From: Stentor coeruleus
Lineage: Eukaryota > Ciliophora > Heterotrichea > Heterotrichida > Stentoridae
Assembly: GCA_001970955.1 (NCBI GenBank)
Contig: MPUH01001009.1
Span: forward strand, 1-26,390
Reading direction: 5' to 3'
Length of the DNA: 26,390 nt
The notes beneath the pieces are model-generated. The model saw only the letters and a program-made list of their open reading frames with translations. It did no database searches and was not told the origin of the DNA. Positions 1 to 9,237 of the stretch are shown here, one piece after another. A program made the position numbers and the translations under genes. How positions within the stretch are numbered: the stretch's first letter is position 1; the number at the start of each line of letters is the position of its first letter.

Positions 1-627
1 AACAATGAAAATTCTAAATAAAATCAGCATTTCTGGCATAATAGACTCAAGATCAATGAAAATTCTAAATAAAATCAGCATTTCTGGCATAATAGACTCA
101 AGATCTGATTCAAAAGTAAATTCTAAAGTAAACACAAAAATAGCACAAGCAATAATAACAATAATATGTAATTCACGAATAAAATTAATTCTATTAAGTA
201 CATAATCAATAGTTAAAAGAAGAGCTGGTAATATAATATTGCAATAAAGCTCAAGTGGACTAATAACAAATATAGTCCCTGTAGAGTTTAGACTATTAGC
301 ATAAATCATTAAAATTGGTTCAAATATTCCTAATGGCCATATCAAAGCCCAGGCTAAAAGGAATAAAATATAAGCAAATTTGTCGATTGTATCACTGAAG
401 TATATAGAAAAATAAGGTAATGCTGCAAGGAGATAGTAAAAAAATCCAATAATAATTTTCCAATTGAAAAGCAAATAATCGAATTTTATGAAACTATCTC
501 GGTATATTATATAAGTCATACATGGTAATGTTAATATTAAAGCTCCGATTCTATAAAATTGAAGAATATTTGGGTATTTTGATGCCTTTACAGAAACCAT
601 GCTTGAAAAAGGGGAGAATAAATCCAT
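1..627 (-). CDS. Six-helix membrane protein family, copy 0 (3' end off the window)
   Basis: A frame on the minus strand is open from an ATG at 627 to the window edge, 209 codons with no stop. It is a diverged paralogue of the gene at 671-1327. Both share an N-terminal SSM..S.K.S stretch, YRIGALIL, LPYF.I.F.D.IDK.A, SWA.I.PL.I.EP, an N.L..TG..F segment, LP..LL.IDY.LN and FIRE. Several hydrophobic stretches are visible, so it should be a multi-pass membrane protein. Near the edge a 51-base tandem duplication (4-105) adds 17 residues in frame that the paralogues lack. The function is not recognised. The layout, with LP followed by an acidic residue in a late helix, faintly recalls FAR-17a/AIG1 proteins, but the characteristic His was not seen. 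Confidence 0.75.
   Translation of the reverse strand, partial: MDLFSPFSSMVSVKASKYPNILQFYRIGALILTLPCMTYIIYRDSFIKFDYLLFNWKIIIGFFYYLLAALPYFSIYFSDTIDKFAYILFLLAWALIWPLGIFEPILMIYANSLNSTGTIFVISPLELYCNIILPALLLTIDYVLNRINFIRELHIIVIIACAIFVFTLEFTFESDLESIMPEMLILFRIFIDLESIMPEMLILFRIFIV
4..105. repeat. Perfect 51-bp tandem duplication
   Basis: Positions 4-54 and 55-105 are identical. The unit is 17 codons, so the minus-strand reading frame stays open and the peptide segment from DLES to FRIFI appears twice. The paralogue at 671-1327 has this segment once. It lies at the window edge and may be an assembly artefact like the N-flanked duplications elsewhere in the window, or a true in-frame duplication. Confidence 0.9.
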
Positions 628-670
628 TTTTATATGCTATTGTTTTCATAAATGTTTTATGGTAATCTAC

Positions 671-1327
671 CTAAAGGAAACCCTGATTTAAATCAGAATT
701 TCCGTTCAATTTGTTTTTAATTGCCCTGCCGATTTCAAGGAAAATCAAGCCAAAAACAATAATAAAAATCCTCAAAGCGATAAAGACTCCTGGGATAAAA
801 GCTTCTACATCTGATTCAGAAGGAAATCCTCCAAAAAACACAGCAGCAATACAATAGCCTAGGGCAAATACATACTGTTCACGGATAAAAGAAACTTTAT
901 TAAGTGCATAATCAATTACTAAAAGGACAACTGGTAATATATATCCAAAACAAAGATCAATAGTTTTGATTGTAAATAATGGCCCTGTTGGACTTAAAAT
1001 ATTAACAGAAATGATATATGCTGGTTCTAGAATTGCCAATGGTAATATCATAGCCCAAGACATAAGGAATGAAATGCAAGCAACTTTATCGATAACATCC
1101 CAGAAGTCTATATGAAAATAAGGTAGCAATGTAATGAAAAAGTAAAAAGCTCCTATTGTGATTTTGCTATTAAAAATCGAACCATAAAATTCAAAATAAC
1201 CATCTCGGTCTATAAGGAAGCCTATTATATATAAAATTAAAGCTCCGATTCTATAATACTTAAGGAATTTTCGGTGATTTGATGACTTTATAGATTCCAT
1301 GCTTGAAGGATAAAAATCTAAGCACAT
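671..1327 (-). CDS. Six-helix membrane protein family, copy 1 (intact, 218 aa)
   Basis: The start is placed at the ATG at 1327 (MCLDFYPSSM). The frame stays open upstream to 1372, but only a GTG lies there, and the paralogues begin at the corresponding place. The stop is TAG. Predicted membrane segments lie near residues 25-39, 55-72, 82-100, 125-143, 150-166 and 180-200. The C-terminal tail is short and polar (KNKLNGNSDLNQGFL). There is no signal peptide beyond the first helix. The family is not recognised; a distant FAR-17a/AIG1-like fold is possible but weak. It is the only complete member of a three-copy tandem array, all on the minus strand, and it shares its upstream non-coding DNA with the broken copy at 2256-2917. 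Confidence 0.8.
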   Translation of the reverse strand: MCLDFYPSSMESIKSSNHRKFLKYYRIGALILYIIGFLIDRDGYFEFYGSIFNSKITIGAFYFFITLLPYFHIDFWDVIDKVACISFLMSWAMILPLAILEPAYIISVNILSPTGPLFTIKTIDLCFGYILPVVLLVIDYALNKVSFIREQYVFALGYCIAAVFFGGFPSESDVEAFIPGVFIALRIFIIVFGLIFLEIGRAIKNKLNGNSDLNQGFL

Positions 1328-1650
1328 ATTTATATGCCATTGATTTTGATTAGGAGTCTTAATAATAGTCACCCAAGTCTTTGATCGAGTGATTAAAATG
1401 AGATTCTAATGATGAATTTTGTGTTGTGAAATAAGTTTTTTAATAAAAATTATATTAGAAATGCTTAGACTTCAGTTTTTATTAGGGTTGATGAGATATA
1501 ATAAAAATTTAGATGGGATTTTTATTAAACACTTGATATTTATAAAGAATGAAAATCTAGACTGAATTTAAGAAGACTAAAGTATATTGTCTTTATAAAA
1601 TAGTAGTTAGTTTTGCATATAATTTGTCTATACTTTTTAGAGTATTTTTA

Positions 1651-1757
1651 TGTTTTAAAAAGCCACTTTTTTAGTAATCCTTCGAGCATTAACGATTTTT
1701 TTTATTTAGCAAACTCAAAACTTTGGATATTAGACTCTATTGCTTTATTATAATTAT
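1651..1757. other. About 105-bp indel between duplication units
   Basis: Unit A carries roughly 105 bases here that are absent at the matching point of unit B (near 3241-3246). The flanking DNA on both sides matches between the units. Both edges fall in TA-containing sequence, so exact ends cannot be set. It may be an insertion in A or a deletion in B. Confidence 0.6.
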
Positions 1758-2255
1758 TTAGTCTTTTGCATATTATATAATCCCATATTATTAATTTGAT
1801 TACAATATCAGAATCTTAGAAGGCATAACCAGCCTAGTCTAATCAGTATTAAATATGCTATCCATATAATTAAATATTACTTCTTAATATAATAAGTATA
1901 TAAACAATAAAATAACTCAAAAAGTTTTGAATATACAAATTTTTATAATAAAAAATTTCAGACCTTTTTCATCAAGTATGTATTAGCAATCATTAGAGTC
2001 CCTGCAATTCAAACTTACAACTTTCCTTACTACATCTATTTAACCTTTTGCATTCTATATCATACAATATTTATCTTTTAAATAACAATAAAAAACTTAG
2101 TCTATATTACTATTTCTTCATAATTACTTAAAAATTACCCTAAGATTTCATATGAAAAACTAAAAAAAAGCATAAGCGCATTTTATCGATTAAATGCATA
2201 TATTTTCATAGTAAAATCTAAATAAACCACTAAAGTCTTAAAAACTTTTAACTAC

Positions 2256-2917
2256 TTAAAGAAGATTCTTTCTTAAACCAGAACTTCTGTTCGATTTACC
2301 TTTAAGTGCCCTGCCGATTTCAAGGAAAATCAAGCCAAAAACAATAACTAAAATCCTCAAAGGGAGAAAGGCTTCTGGGATAAAAACTTCTAAAGCTGAC
2401 TCAGAAGGGATTTTTGAAGTAAACATAACACTAATGCAAATGGCTACAGCTATTATATACTGCTCACGGATAAAAGAAACATTATTAAGTGCATAATCAA
2501 TTACTAAAAGGACAACTGGTAATACATATCTAAAGCAAAGATCAATAGCATTGATTGTAAAGATTGTACCTGTTGGACTTAAAATATTAACAAAAATAGT
2601 AAATGCTGGGTCTAGAATTGTCAGTGGTAATATGATAGCCCAGGATGTAAGGAAGAAAAAGCAAGCAGTTCTATTTACACTATCACCGTAGTCTATATGA
2701 AAATAAGGTAGCAATGAAAGGAAAAAGAAAAAAAATCCTGATGTGATTTTAGCATTAAAAATCGATTAACTTGATTCAGTATAACCATCTCGGTCTATAA
2801 TGAGGGTTGCCCTATTATATTTAGAATTAAAGCTCCGATTCTATAATACTTAAGGAATTTTCGGTGATTTGATGACTTTATAGATTCCATGCTTGAAAGG
2901 TGAAAATCGAAGCACAT
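2256..2917 (-). pseudogene. Six-helix membrane protein family, copy 2 (broken)
   Basis: The ATG at 2917 aligns with the start of copy 1 and gives MCFDFHLSSMESIKSS, nearly the same as copy 1, through YRIGALIL. About 30 codons in, a change that adds five bases relative to copy 1 (around 2795-2815) shifts the frame into a TAG. In the original frame there is also a TAA where copy 1 has a sense codon. After these two lesions the frame of copy 1 resumes (LPYFHIDYGDSVNRTACFF onward) and stays open to the TAA at 2256. That downstream part has no early ATG. It still shows the family motifs SWA.ILPL.I.DP, LPVVLLVIDYALN and FIRE. The clean downstream frame suggests the break is recent. Confidence 0.8.
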
Positions 2918-3665
2918 ATTTATATACCATTGATTTTGATTGGAGTCTTAATAAAACTCACCCAAGTATTTGATAGAGTGATTGAAATGAGATTCTGATG
3001 ATGAATTTTGTGTTGTGAAATAAGTCTTTTAATTAAATTATATTAGGAATGCTTAGACTTCAGTTTTTATTAGGATTGATGAGATATGATTAAACTTTAG
3101 ATGGAATTCTTTATTAAACACTTGATATTTATAAAGAATGAAAATCTAGACTGAATTTAAGAAGACTAAAGTATATTGTCTTTATAAAATAGTAGTTAGT
3201 TTTGCATATAATTTTTCTATATTTTTTAGAGTATTTTTATATTTTTAGTCTTTGCATATTATATAATCCCATATTATTAGATTTTGATTACAGCATCAGA
3301 ATCTTAGAAGGCATAGCCAACCTAGTCTAATCAGCATTAAATATGCTATCCATATAATTGCATATTACTACTTAATATAATAAGTATAAAAACAATAAAA
3401 TAATTCAAAAGGTTTTGAATATAAAAAATTTTATAATAAAAACTTCCAGACCCTTTCCGTCAAGTATGTATTGACAATCATTAGAGTCCCTGCAATTCAA
3501 ACTTACAACTTTCCTTACTATATCTTTTTAACCTTTTACATTCTATATTAAACAATATTTATCTTTTAAATGACAATAAAAAACTTAGTCTATATTACAA
3601 TTTCTTCATAATCACTTAAAAATTACCCTAAGATTTCATTATAATAAACTAAAACTATAAAATAC
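2256..3665. repeat. Segmental duplication, unit B
   Basis: This is the second copy of the 671-2165 unit, containing the broken gene and its upstream non-coding DNA. No gene was seen in 2918-3729. The match to unit A fades after about 3650, close to the end of the SIAH-type gene. Confidence 0.85.
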
Positions 3666-3729
3666 TAAAAAAAAAAACATTTTCCTAACAATACTTCGCC
3701 TTATAAACATTTATTAATATACTATCTTA

Positions 3730-4359
3730 TCACTTAAATTCAAAAGGTACCGATAATCCTTCTACAAAATTCTTAACACCTATCCTCTTAATTTCATTCG
3801 GACCCAAATTAAACATACGTGCTTTCCCATTAATCATCACTAATCCATGCACTTTACATATTTCACTATAGTTCATAATACTAAACTCATACTTTTTCTT
3901 ATAGCATCTTTGTATTTTAGTCAAAATTGTATACTCGCCACATTTTATACCATAAAATCTGATCCGTTCTTGTAAAAGTAATTTGAACTTTGTAGGATAA
4001 TCTTCAAATACAATATTATGTTCTGTAGTCAAATGCCTAATCATATAACTATAATCTTTTATTTGTTTTTCATTACACAAAATGCATTTCCAACCGCATT
4101 CTTCGTCATGGTTTAGAAAAAACTCAAGTTTGACATCAGATTTGCATATATAACAATAATAACTTTGTGTTTGAAGAATATTTTCTAAAATATAATTCCT
4201 CCAGTCTCCAAGAGATTTTTTACAAGAAGAACATTGTCTGTTTTTTTGGTTGCAGTGTCCACATATGGAATGCCCAGTTTCACATAAAAAGATTTCTTGT
4301 TGGAACGCTTTTTTGCACATAGCACATTTTATTGTAGGTTTAAGCTTCTTGATATCCAT
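3730..4359 (-). CDS. Short SIAH-type RING/zinc-finger protein (probable E3 ubiquitin ligase)
   Basis: A protein of 209 residues starting at the ATG at 4359 and ending in TGA. Residues 12-46 form a C3HC4 RING of SIAH spacing: C12-C15, C26, H30, C33-C36, C43-C46, followed by SLGDWRN, which matches the LG..RN stretch after SIAH RINGs. Residues 69-114 hold the paired zinc fingers typical of SIAH proteins: C69-C72-H84-C88 and C92-C95-H109-H114. The last ~95 residues are basic and not clearly recognised. SIAH proteins use the RING to recruit an E2 and a C-terminal beta domain to bind substrate. Here the length is about 70 residues below the usual ~280, so the substrate-binding domain is reduced or replaced. 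The stop of the next upstream gene lies 70 bases away on the same strand. Confidence 0.85.
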   Translation of the reverse strand: MDIKKLKPTIKCAMCKKAFQQEIFLCETGHSICGHCNQKNRQCSSCKKSLGDWRNYILENILQTQSYYCYICKSDVKLEFFLNHDEECGWKCILCNEKQIKDYSYMIRHLTTEHNIVFEDYPTKFKLLLQERIRFYGIKCGEYTILTKIQRCYKKKYEFSIMNYSEICKVHGLVMINGKARMFNLGPNEIKRIGVKNFVEGLSVPFEFK

Positions 4360-4429
4360 TTTAAGCGGGGATACAAATATTTTTTTAAATATACCCCAAG
4401 TCTTATAAAGTTTATAATTACAAATTTAA

Positions 4430-5239
4430 TTAGTTTAATATATTCTGCCCAGAAATCCTATTTTTTTTCAACGGACTTGCCTTATCTCTTGTTGGCGATA
4501 AGCTCCTTCCTCTTATATCTTTTTCTTTCCCTGGGCTTAGAATACTACAAGATTTCAAACGAATAACACTCGTTTGTCCTTCTTTATCACTTTTATTCTT
4601 CTCTAATCCACTACCTTTCCCAATCAAACTTGGGTCTAGTTTTATAAAAATCTTCTCCCTTCTGTTTTCTGGACTTTTCTCAGGACTTGTATAGAATTTA
4701 CTAAGTTTTTCATAAAAATCCTGATTTCTAAAAGCATAATTTATAACTTTTGGAATAAACCTCGGTTCAGATACTTCATCGCATACTTCATGTACGGCAA
4801 CAACTTTTACAGGACTTTGTTTTATATTCCCTGAACTTAACCTATTTGTTGTTTTCATAGCTTTCCATGGCTCTGAATAGTTTTTGTCAGTAGCTATTCT
4901 TTGTTTATTGAAAAACTTGTTTGAAGGAGATACGCTTATTGGTGTACTTATTTTCATACTTGATATTGAATCATTGAGGTTTATATCAATATTATTGGCA
5001 GAATGAGGTTTATTATAGTTTGAAAATTCTGATTCCTCATGATCTTTTTGGTTATACGAAAAACACATATTTGAAGTCTCAGGAGAGTCTTCAAATCTAA
5101 CTTTGTTTCTGGTTTTTGGCCTAGATATTGATGTGTCTTTTAGTATTGATGATACTGAACTGTTGTTACTTTTGGAAGTTGTAGATTGGCATCGGCTCTC
5201 ATAGTTTGAATACCCAGTGGACTTCATATTTACAATCAT
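4430..5239 (-). CDS. Ser/Pro-rich, probably disordered protein, unknown function
   Basis: A protein of 269 residues. The ATG at 5239 is used, with a second ATG four codons later (MKSTGYSNY). No membrane segment, signal peptide or known domain is visible. It is rich in Ser, Lys, Asn and Pro, with many SP/TP pairs (for example SPEKSPENRR, SLSPTRDKASP) that suit proline-directed kinases. The C-terminus is basic. One more ordered stretch lies in the middle (RFIPKVINYAFRNQDFYEKL). The coding-like composition and long open frame in AT-rich DNA support a real gene. It is transcribed away from the lipid-binding gene at 6346 across a 1.1-kb gap. Confidence 0.7.
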   Translation of the reverse strand: MIVNMKSTGYSNYESRCQSTTSKSNNSSVSSILKDTSISRPKTRNKVRFEDSPETSNMCFSYNQKDHEESEFSNYNKPHSANNIDINLNDSISSMKISTPISVSPSNKFFNKQRIATDKNYSEPWKAMKTTNRLSSGNIKQSPVKVVAVHEVCDEVSEPRFIPKVINYAFRNQDFYEKLSKFYTSPEKSPENRREKIFIKLDPSLIGKGSGLEKNKSDKEGQTSVIRLKSCSILSPGKEKDIRGRSLSPTRDKASPLKKNRISGQNILN

Positions 5240-6345
5240 TCAAATGGCAGATAAGACTAAATTGAGATTGGTGCTGAAAATATTATATGGGAATATCTAA
5301 ACCAGTAATAAGTATTTAATTATTCTTATATGTTAAGATTGAAATTTTATAGTGAATTTTATTGAATAAAAGATATACAATGTAATAGTTCTATTTGAGT
5401 CCGAATTTACCATATTGTATCTTAGTCAACTTTTCAAAGATTTTTTAGTAAACTCGCTGTAGTTGTCAAGTACAATTTGGATATTGAATTTATTACCTTT
5501 TTATGCTAGTTTATTTATAAGGAAGATTATTGAAGTGATACTTGAATTAAAAGCTTTGATTGTTGATATATTTTCGAGATGTTCTTTAAGTAAATTTATA
5601 GTAAAATCTCTTCGAGCATTTTTGTACTACGTAATTTGTGTGTAAATTAGATTATTGGGTGTTTTGTTATCACAGAATGATTATATTGTCTATATAAAAC
5701 ATGAGACTAGTTTGATTTATAATGATTATTGAACAAAGAAAAGAAATTCATAATACCGCTTAAGCTATTGGGTTTTAATATAACCAGAGGTTATTTTCGT
5801 GTTGATTTTTTTAACTTTTTCCCTAGGATTATGCCTCAAACATTTATATATCCATATCCCCTGTTTAAGTTTTTATCATAGTTTCTTCACAATATAAACT
5901 TACCAACTTGTAGCTTTATATAAAATACGACCAAATAATTGTATGATAACGACAAGTTTTTTGGCTTCATTCCATTTAATTAGCCATGAGTCCCAAATAT
6001 GTTGAGTCTTGCATATAGGGTGCAGAATAGTTTAAAGTATACCTTAAAACCCTCATATCATCTAATACAATAGCGTAACACTAAACATCTTAGGTCTAAA
6101 AGTATTTTCTGATAAGTCTTTATCTCTAGAAACCTAAAACCATTATCTTCACACAAATCAACTTTCATCATATATTCCATGAATACCATGCCAAATAGCA
6201 CCTTCATCAAATCACTCAGGCTACTTTTCAGTTTTTATGTCAAATTAACCACAAACTTATTATAAAACAACCCCACACATCTTCTCTACACACTTCTTAA
6301 AATATTACTTAAAATCCTCAACAGCTATGGTTATGGTGAAATAAT
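5240..6345. other. Intergenic region between divergent genes
   Basis: No convincing gene is present. A 60-codon frame at 5463-5645 begins with TTG, is hydrophobic and resembles nothing known. The right end (about 6120-6300) is strongly C-rich and G-poor on the plus strand, as also seen before the Nup160-like gene. It must hold the promoters of both flanking genes, but no defined motif was recognised. Confidence 0.6.
6327..6344 (+). promoter_or_regulatory. Five-codon upstream ORF
   Basis: An ATG at 6327 opens a five-codon frame (MVMVK) that ends in TAA at 6342-6344, one base before the main ATG at 6346. If the transcript starts upstream of it, it could tune translation of the lipid-binding protein. 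The transcription start is unknown, so the role is inference. Confidence 0.3.
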
Positions 6346-7728
6346 ATGAAAATTCTCCTCTTCGGAATCCTATCCTGTCTATTCCTATCAGCAAATGCAA
6401 ACCCAGCATTGAAACTTGGTATAGCCAAAGAAGCTCTAATGGAAGTTTTCACACTTATAGAAGGACATAGTCTAAGTTTTGCCTTACCGAATCAAACAGT
6501 AGAACCTATATCTAAAACAACTTTATACTTATACAATATGATCCTAACAATCAAGCTTAAAAAAGACTATATACTTATAGAAAACCCTTGCAATATCACT
6601 ATCAACATGTCAGATACTGATGTAGGGATGACATTCAATTATACCGAAAAAGGGATAATTTCATCTAAAGGTGTTGGGACAGTCACAATACCAGACAATT
6701 ACATATTTTTGCAATCAACATTTAGCATAGTCCAAGGATCTTTACAGATTTCTATATGGAATGCTAATGCTTTTTTCCATAATAGTATTGTCGTAACTCC
6801 TTTAGGTTCAGCAATAAACACTGAGCTTGAGAATTTTATAAATAATTACCTACCTACTGCAGAGGTTCTTATTTCTGTTGAGATTGAAAACTTACAAGAC
6901 CCTATAAATGCAGTATTACTTTCTATAACTAAATATTTCCCAATCCCACCATGGGGAATGATGGTAAATCTTACATTGGAAGATGATTATTTACTTGAAG
7001 CTGACTTATTAACATTGCCTATAAAAGGTGAATTCCTTAGATACCCATATAGAACTTCGGTTATGCCTTTTGATATCCCTCGTATGCCTGAGTTTGTTCA
7101 AGGTTTGCCATTACAGATGCTTATATCAGAGTATTTCATTCAATTGGTAACCCCATTATTATGGCAAACAACTACTTTTAATGTAACTGAATTACCTCAA
7201 GCTTTACCTATACAACTGACTACAGATGGGCTTGCTTTTCTATTACCTGGACTTAGACAGAAATATGGGTATGGTAAAAATGTTATAGTTGGAGTATCAC
7301 CTAGTGCTAATTTTACCCCAAGTCTTGAAATCAACATTACAACTCAGGTCAATTTGAATGTTAGTCTCGAACTTAAAGTTTATGTTGTTGTTAATAGCAC
7401 ATATACAGTTGAAGCTATTGACTTCCACAATTTATTGGCTATCAGTTTAATGTTTAATGTTTACAATTACACGGCTAATTTCGATGTTAAAACTATTGCT
7501 TTAGATGGTTTTCAAGTGAATAACATTGGGGGTATTCCTTATAACCAAAAACAATTCTTTAAAATGGTAGGTCTAGTGATGAAGACTTTACTTCCAATTC
7601 TTAATGCTATGGGTGCAGTTGGTATACCTATACCTCAGCCGACAATTCCTTTCATATATTTCCCGAACAATGAAATTTCTGTAGCTAATAATTCCTTGCT
7701 TCTAGGACTGGAAATCGCTATAGGATAA
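6346..7728 (+). CDS. Secreted BPI/LBP-type (TULIP) lipid-binding protein
   Basis: A protein of 460 residues with a clear signal peptide (MKILLFGILSCLFLSANA, cleavage before NPAL). The rest is an alternation of amphipathic beta strands and Pro-rich turns, with a central proline-rich linker, in the two-barrel layout of the BPI/LBP/CETP family. The C-terminal part (IPIPQPTIPFIYFPNNEI then NSLLLGLEIAIG) matches the way the second barrel ends in that family. Many N-glycosylation sequons are present (NQT, NIT, NYT, NLT, NVT, NVS, NST). The conserved disulfide of mammalian BPI is not evident: the mature protein has hardly any Cys. Family members bind lipids or bacterial lipopolysaccharide; secretion or delivery to food vacuoles is inference. 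The next gene starts 100 bases downstream on the same strand. Confidence 0.75.
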   Translation: MKILLFGILSCLFLSANANPALKLGIAKEALMEVFTLIEGHSLSFALPNQTVEPISKTTLYLYNMILTIKLKKDYILIENPCNITINMSDTDVGMTFNYTEKGIISSKGVGTVTIPDNYIFLQSTFSIVQGSLQISIWNANAFFHNSIVVTPLGSAINTELENFINNYLPTAEVLISVEIENLQDPINAVLLSITKYFPIPPWGMMVNLTLEDDYLLEADLLTLPIKGEFLRYPYRTSVMPFDIPRMPEFVQGLPLQMLISEYFIQLVTPLLWQTTTFNVTELPQALPIQLTTDGLAFLLPGLRQKYGYGKNVIVGVSPSANFTPSLEINITTQVNLNVSLELKVYVVVNSTYTVEAIDFHNLLAISLMFNVYNYTANFDVKTIALDGFQVNNIGGIPYNQKQFFKMVGLVMKTLLPILNAMGAVGIPIPQPTIPFIYFPNNEISVANNSLLLGLEIAIG

Positions 7729-7827
7729 TCTTAGTTATTAAAAATATTCTCTTTATATACCGTAATTATCTTGAATTCTATCAGATTAAAATATGATTTT
7801 TATAGACTTCGCATGTAATAAACCTAT

Positions 7828-8724
7828 ATGTTTGCACCTTATCATACAGAAGAACAAAAGTATAGTATGAAAACTATACAAAATCTTAGACATACTGAGT
7901 ATTTAGAGAAATTAGAAAAACGATTAGAAGATAAGAAAAAGAAAGAGCAAATTGTTAATCATAAAAACTTGTTAGAGTTTCCTTTGCCTGCAATTTATGA
8001 TAAAAAATCTTATGCGCAAGAACTTATCAAACAGATAACAGAGAAGGAAATGAGGAAAAAACAAGAAAATTTAGAAAAACAGAAACCTGCGATTTCTGAG
8101 AACTTTTCTGGATATCCAAACCTTCCACAAACCCCAACTCAGATAAGGAGAGAAAAGGAACTTGCTAGGATGAAGAAAGTTAAAGATGAACTTGAACAGC
8201 AAATATTTGATAAAAACTACCTTGCTCAAACTAATAAATCGTATGAAATCGAGAATGAAAAGCAACAAAACAGTCAAGTTCTTAGGAGAATTGAAGAAGA
8301 TGAACAAGCAAAAATCCAGAAAAAAATCGATGAGCGTAAAGTGCTCCTTAACTCATGGCAAACGTCTAATAAATCTAAAGAAATCAAACGCCTTATTGAT
8401 AAACTAGATGAAAAAGCTTTTAATCCTAGGTCCAACTTAATGACAACTAAAGATCAAGCGGACTTTTCTCATATACCCCAAATAAACTCTTCATCAATCA
8501 TCCAATCAAAAAGTATGGAAAAAACTAGTTTCATAAATAAATCAACTAAAACCCTTGAAAAAAATGAAAAGAGGCATGAAAGCAGTTACCAAATTCGCAT
8601 AAAAAAACTTATGAATAATGCTAAAGAAAACAAAAAAAACATCTCATCGAGCTTAAGCCCATCACACTTTTTTAATAAAATCAAATTCCCCCTTAAAAAA
8701 GATAAATTTCTAAAAGCTAAGTAG
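7828..8724 (+). CDS. Lys/Glu-rich coiled-coil protein
   Basis: A protein of 298 residues ending in TAG. Residues ~10-60 and ~70-215 are charged helical stretches with heptad-like spacing, typical of coiled coils. Two pieces, YAQELIKQITEKEMRKK and DELEQQIFDKNYLAQ, share the pattern of a Leu-Gln-Ile core followed by charged residues that is common in centrosome and basal-body coiled-coil proteins (CCDC66/CSPP1 style). This is a resemblance in pattern only. The C-terminal ~80 residues are Ser/Lys-rich and probably disordered. There is no membrane segment. A role in the ciliary or cortical cytoskeleton would suit a ciliate but is inference. Confidence 0.65.
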   Translation: MFAPYHTEEQKYSMKTIQNLRHTEYLEKLEKRLEDKKKKEQIVNHKNLLEFPLPAIYDKKSYAQELIKQITEKEMRKKQENLEKQKPAISENFSGYPNLPQTPTQIRREKELARMKKVKDELEQQIFDKNYLAQTNKSYEIENEKQQNSQVLRRIEEDEQAKIQKKIDERKVLLNSWQTSNKSKEIKRLIDKLDEKAFNPRSNLMTTKDQADFSHIPQINSSSIIQSKSMEKTSFINKSTKTLEKNEKRHESSYQIRIKKLMNNAKENKKNISSSLSPSHFFNKIKFPLKKDKFLKAK

Positions 8725-9052
8725 ATTTAACTGCAATTATTAATATTAAAATAAACGATTATTTCTTTTTTATTAAAGCTTGTGTATGGCTTTAAAAATA
8801 TGTACAACTTTTATTTTCATATCATATTATTATCAACTAAATATTTAGAATTCTATTATATTTCATTGTAAAATCAGTATCTAAATTACTAATAAGCTCT
8901 GAGTTTTATTTTTTTTTGTATTTGAATAAAACATTTCTATTTAAATTGTGTAAATAAACTATTAAAAATATGCAAATATATCGGGGGAAACGAATTTTAC
9001 TATAAATATAAATCTACAGATAATTATAGACTTTATTAATATGTATGATATA
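8725..9052. other. AT-rich intergenic DNA
   Basis: This stretch follows the coiled-coil gene and has many A/T runs. No open frame, repeat or RNA gene was recognised. It leads into the degenerate histone H4 copy. Confidence 0.6.
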
Positions 9053-9237
9053 ATGAAAGGCGACAGTAGAAAAGGAGAAAGGTGGAAAAATTGGAACTAA
9101 AAAGTGTTATAGGAAAATTGCCCATAAAAACATCCAGGAATACAAAGCCAGCAATTAAAAGTTTTATAAGAAGAGTTGGTGCTAAAAAAAGATTAAAACA
9201 TATAATGAAAATTACAATAATAAAAGTTATTAATTAG
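9053..9237 (+). pseudogene. Degenerate, truncated histone H4 copy
   Basis: An ATG at 9053 starts an N-terminus with the Gly/Arg/Lys pattern of H4 (MKGDSRKG). After a frame change, 9081-9137 reads GGKIGTKKCYRKIAHKNIQ, which aligns with H4 residues ~11-27 (conserved G, K, G, K, R, K, N, I, Q). Where H4 continues with Gly-Ile-Thr, two bases are missing. The next frame from 9142 reads TKPAIKSFIRRVGAKK, aligning with H4 TKPAIRRLARRGGVKR. Similarity fades after that, and a TAG follows at 9235. So at least two frameshifts and loss of the C-terminal half make it non-functional. It could be a decayed gene copy or a retrocopy. H4 is among the most conserved proteins, so the match across shifted frames is telling. 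Confidence 0.75.

Larger units (their letters stand above)
671..2165. repeat. Segmental duplication, unit A
   Basis: This stretch (gene copy 1 plus about 0.8 kb of upstream non-coding DNA) matches 2256-3665 along most of its length, in the same order. Clear shared non-coding blocks include those around 1500-1640 versus 3070-3230, 1766-1880 versus 3250-3370, and 1985-2150 versus 3480-3645. No gene was seen in the non-coding part, 1328-2255. Confidence 0.85.

Noticed and set aside
1328..1372. N-terminal extension of copy 1 to position 1372
   Set aside because: It would start at GTG, and the paralogues start at the ATG matching 1327.
5463..5645. 60-codon plus-strand frame
   Set aside because: It starts with TTG, is hydrophobic and AT-driven, resembles nothing known and lies in a promoter-type gap.
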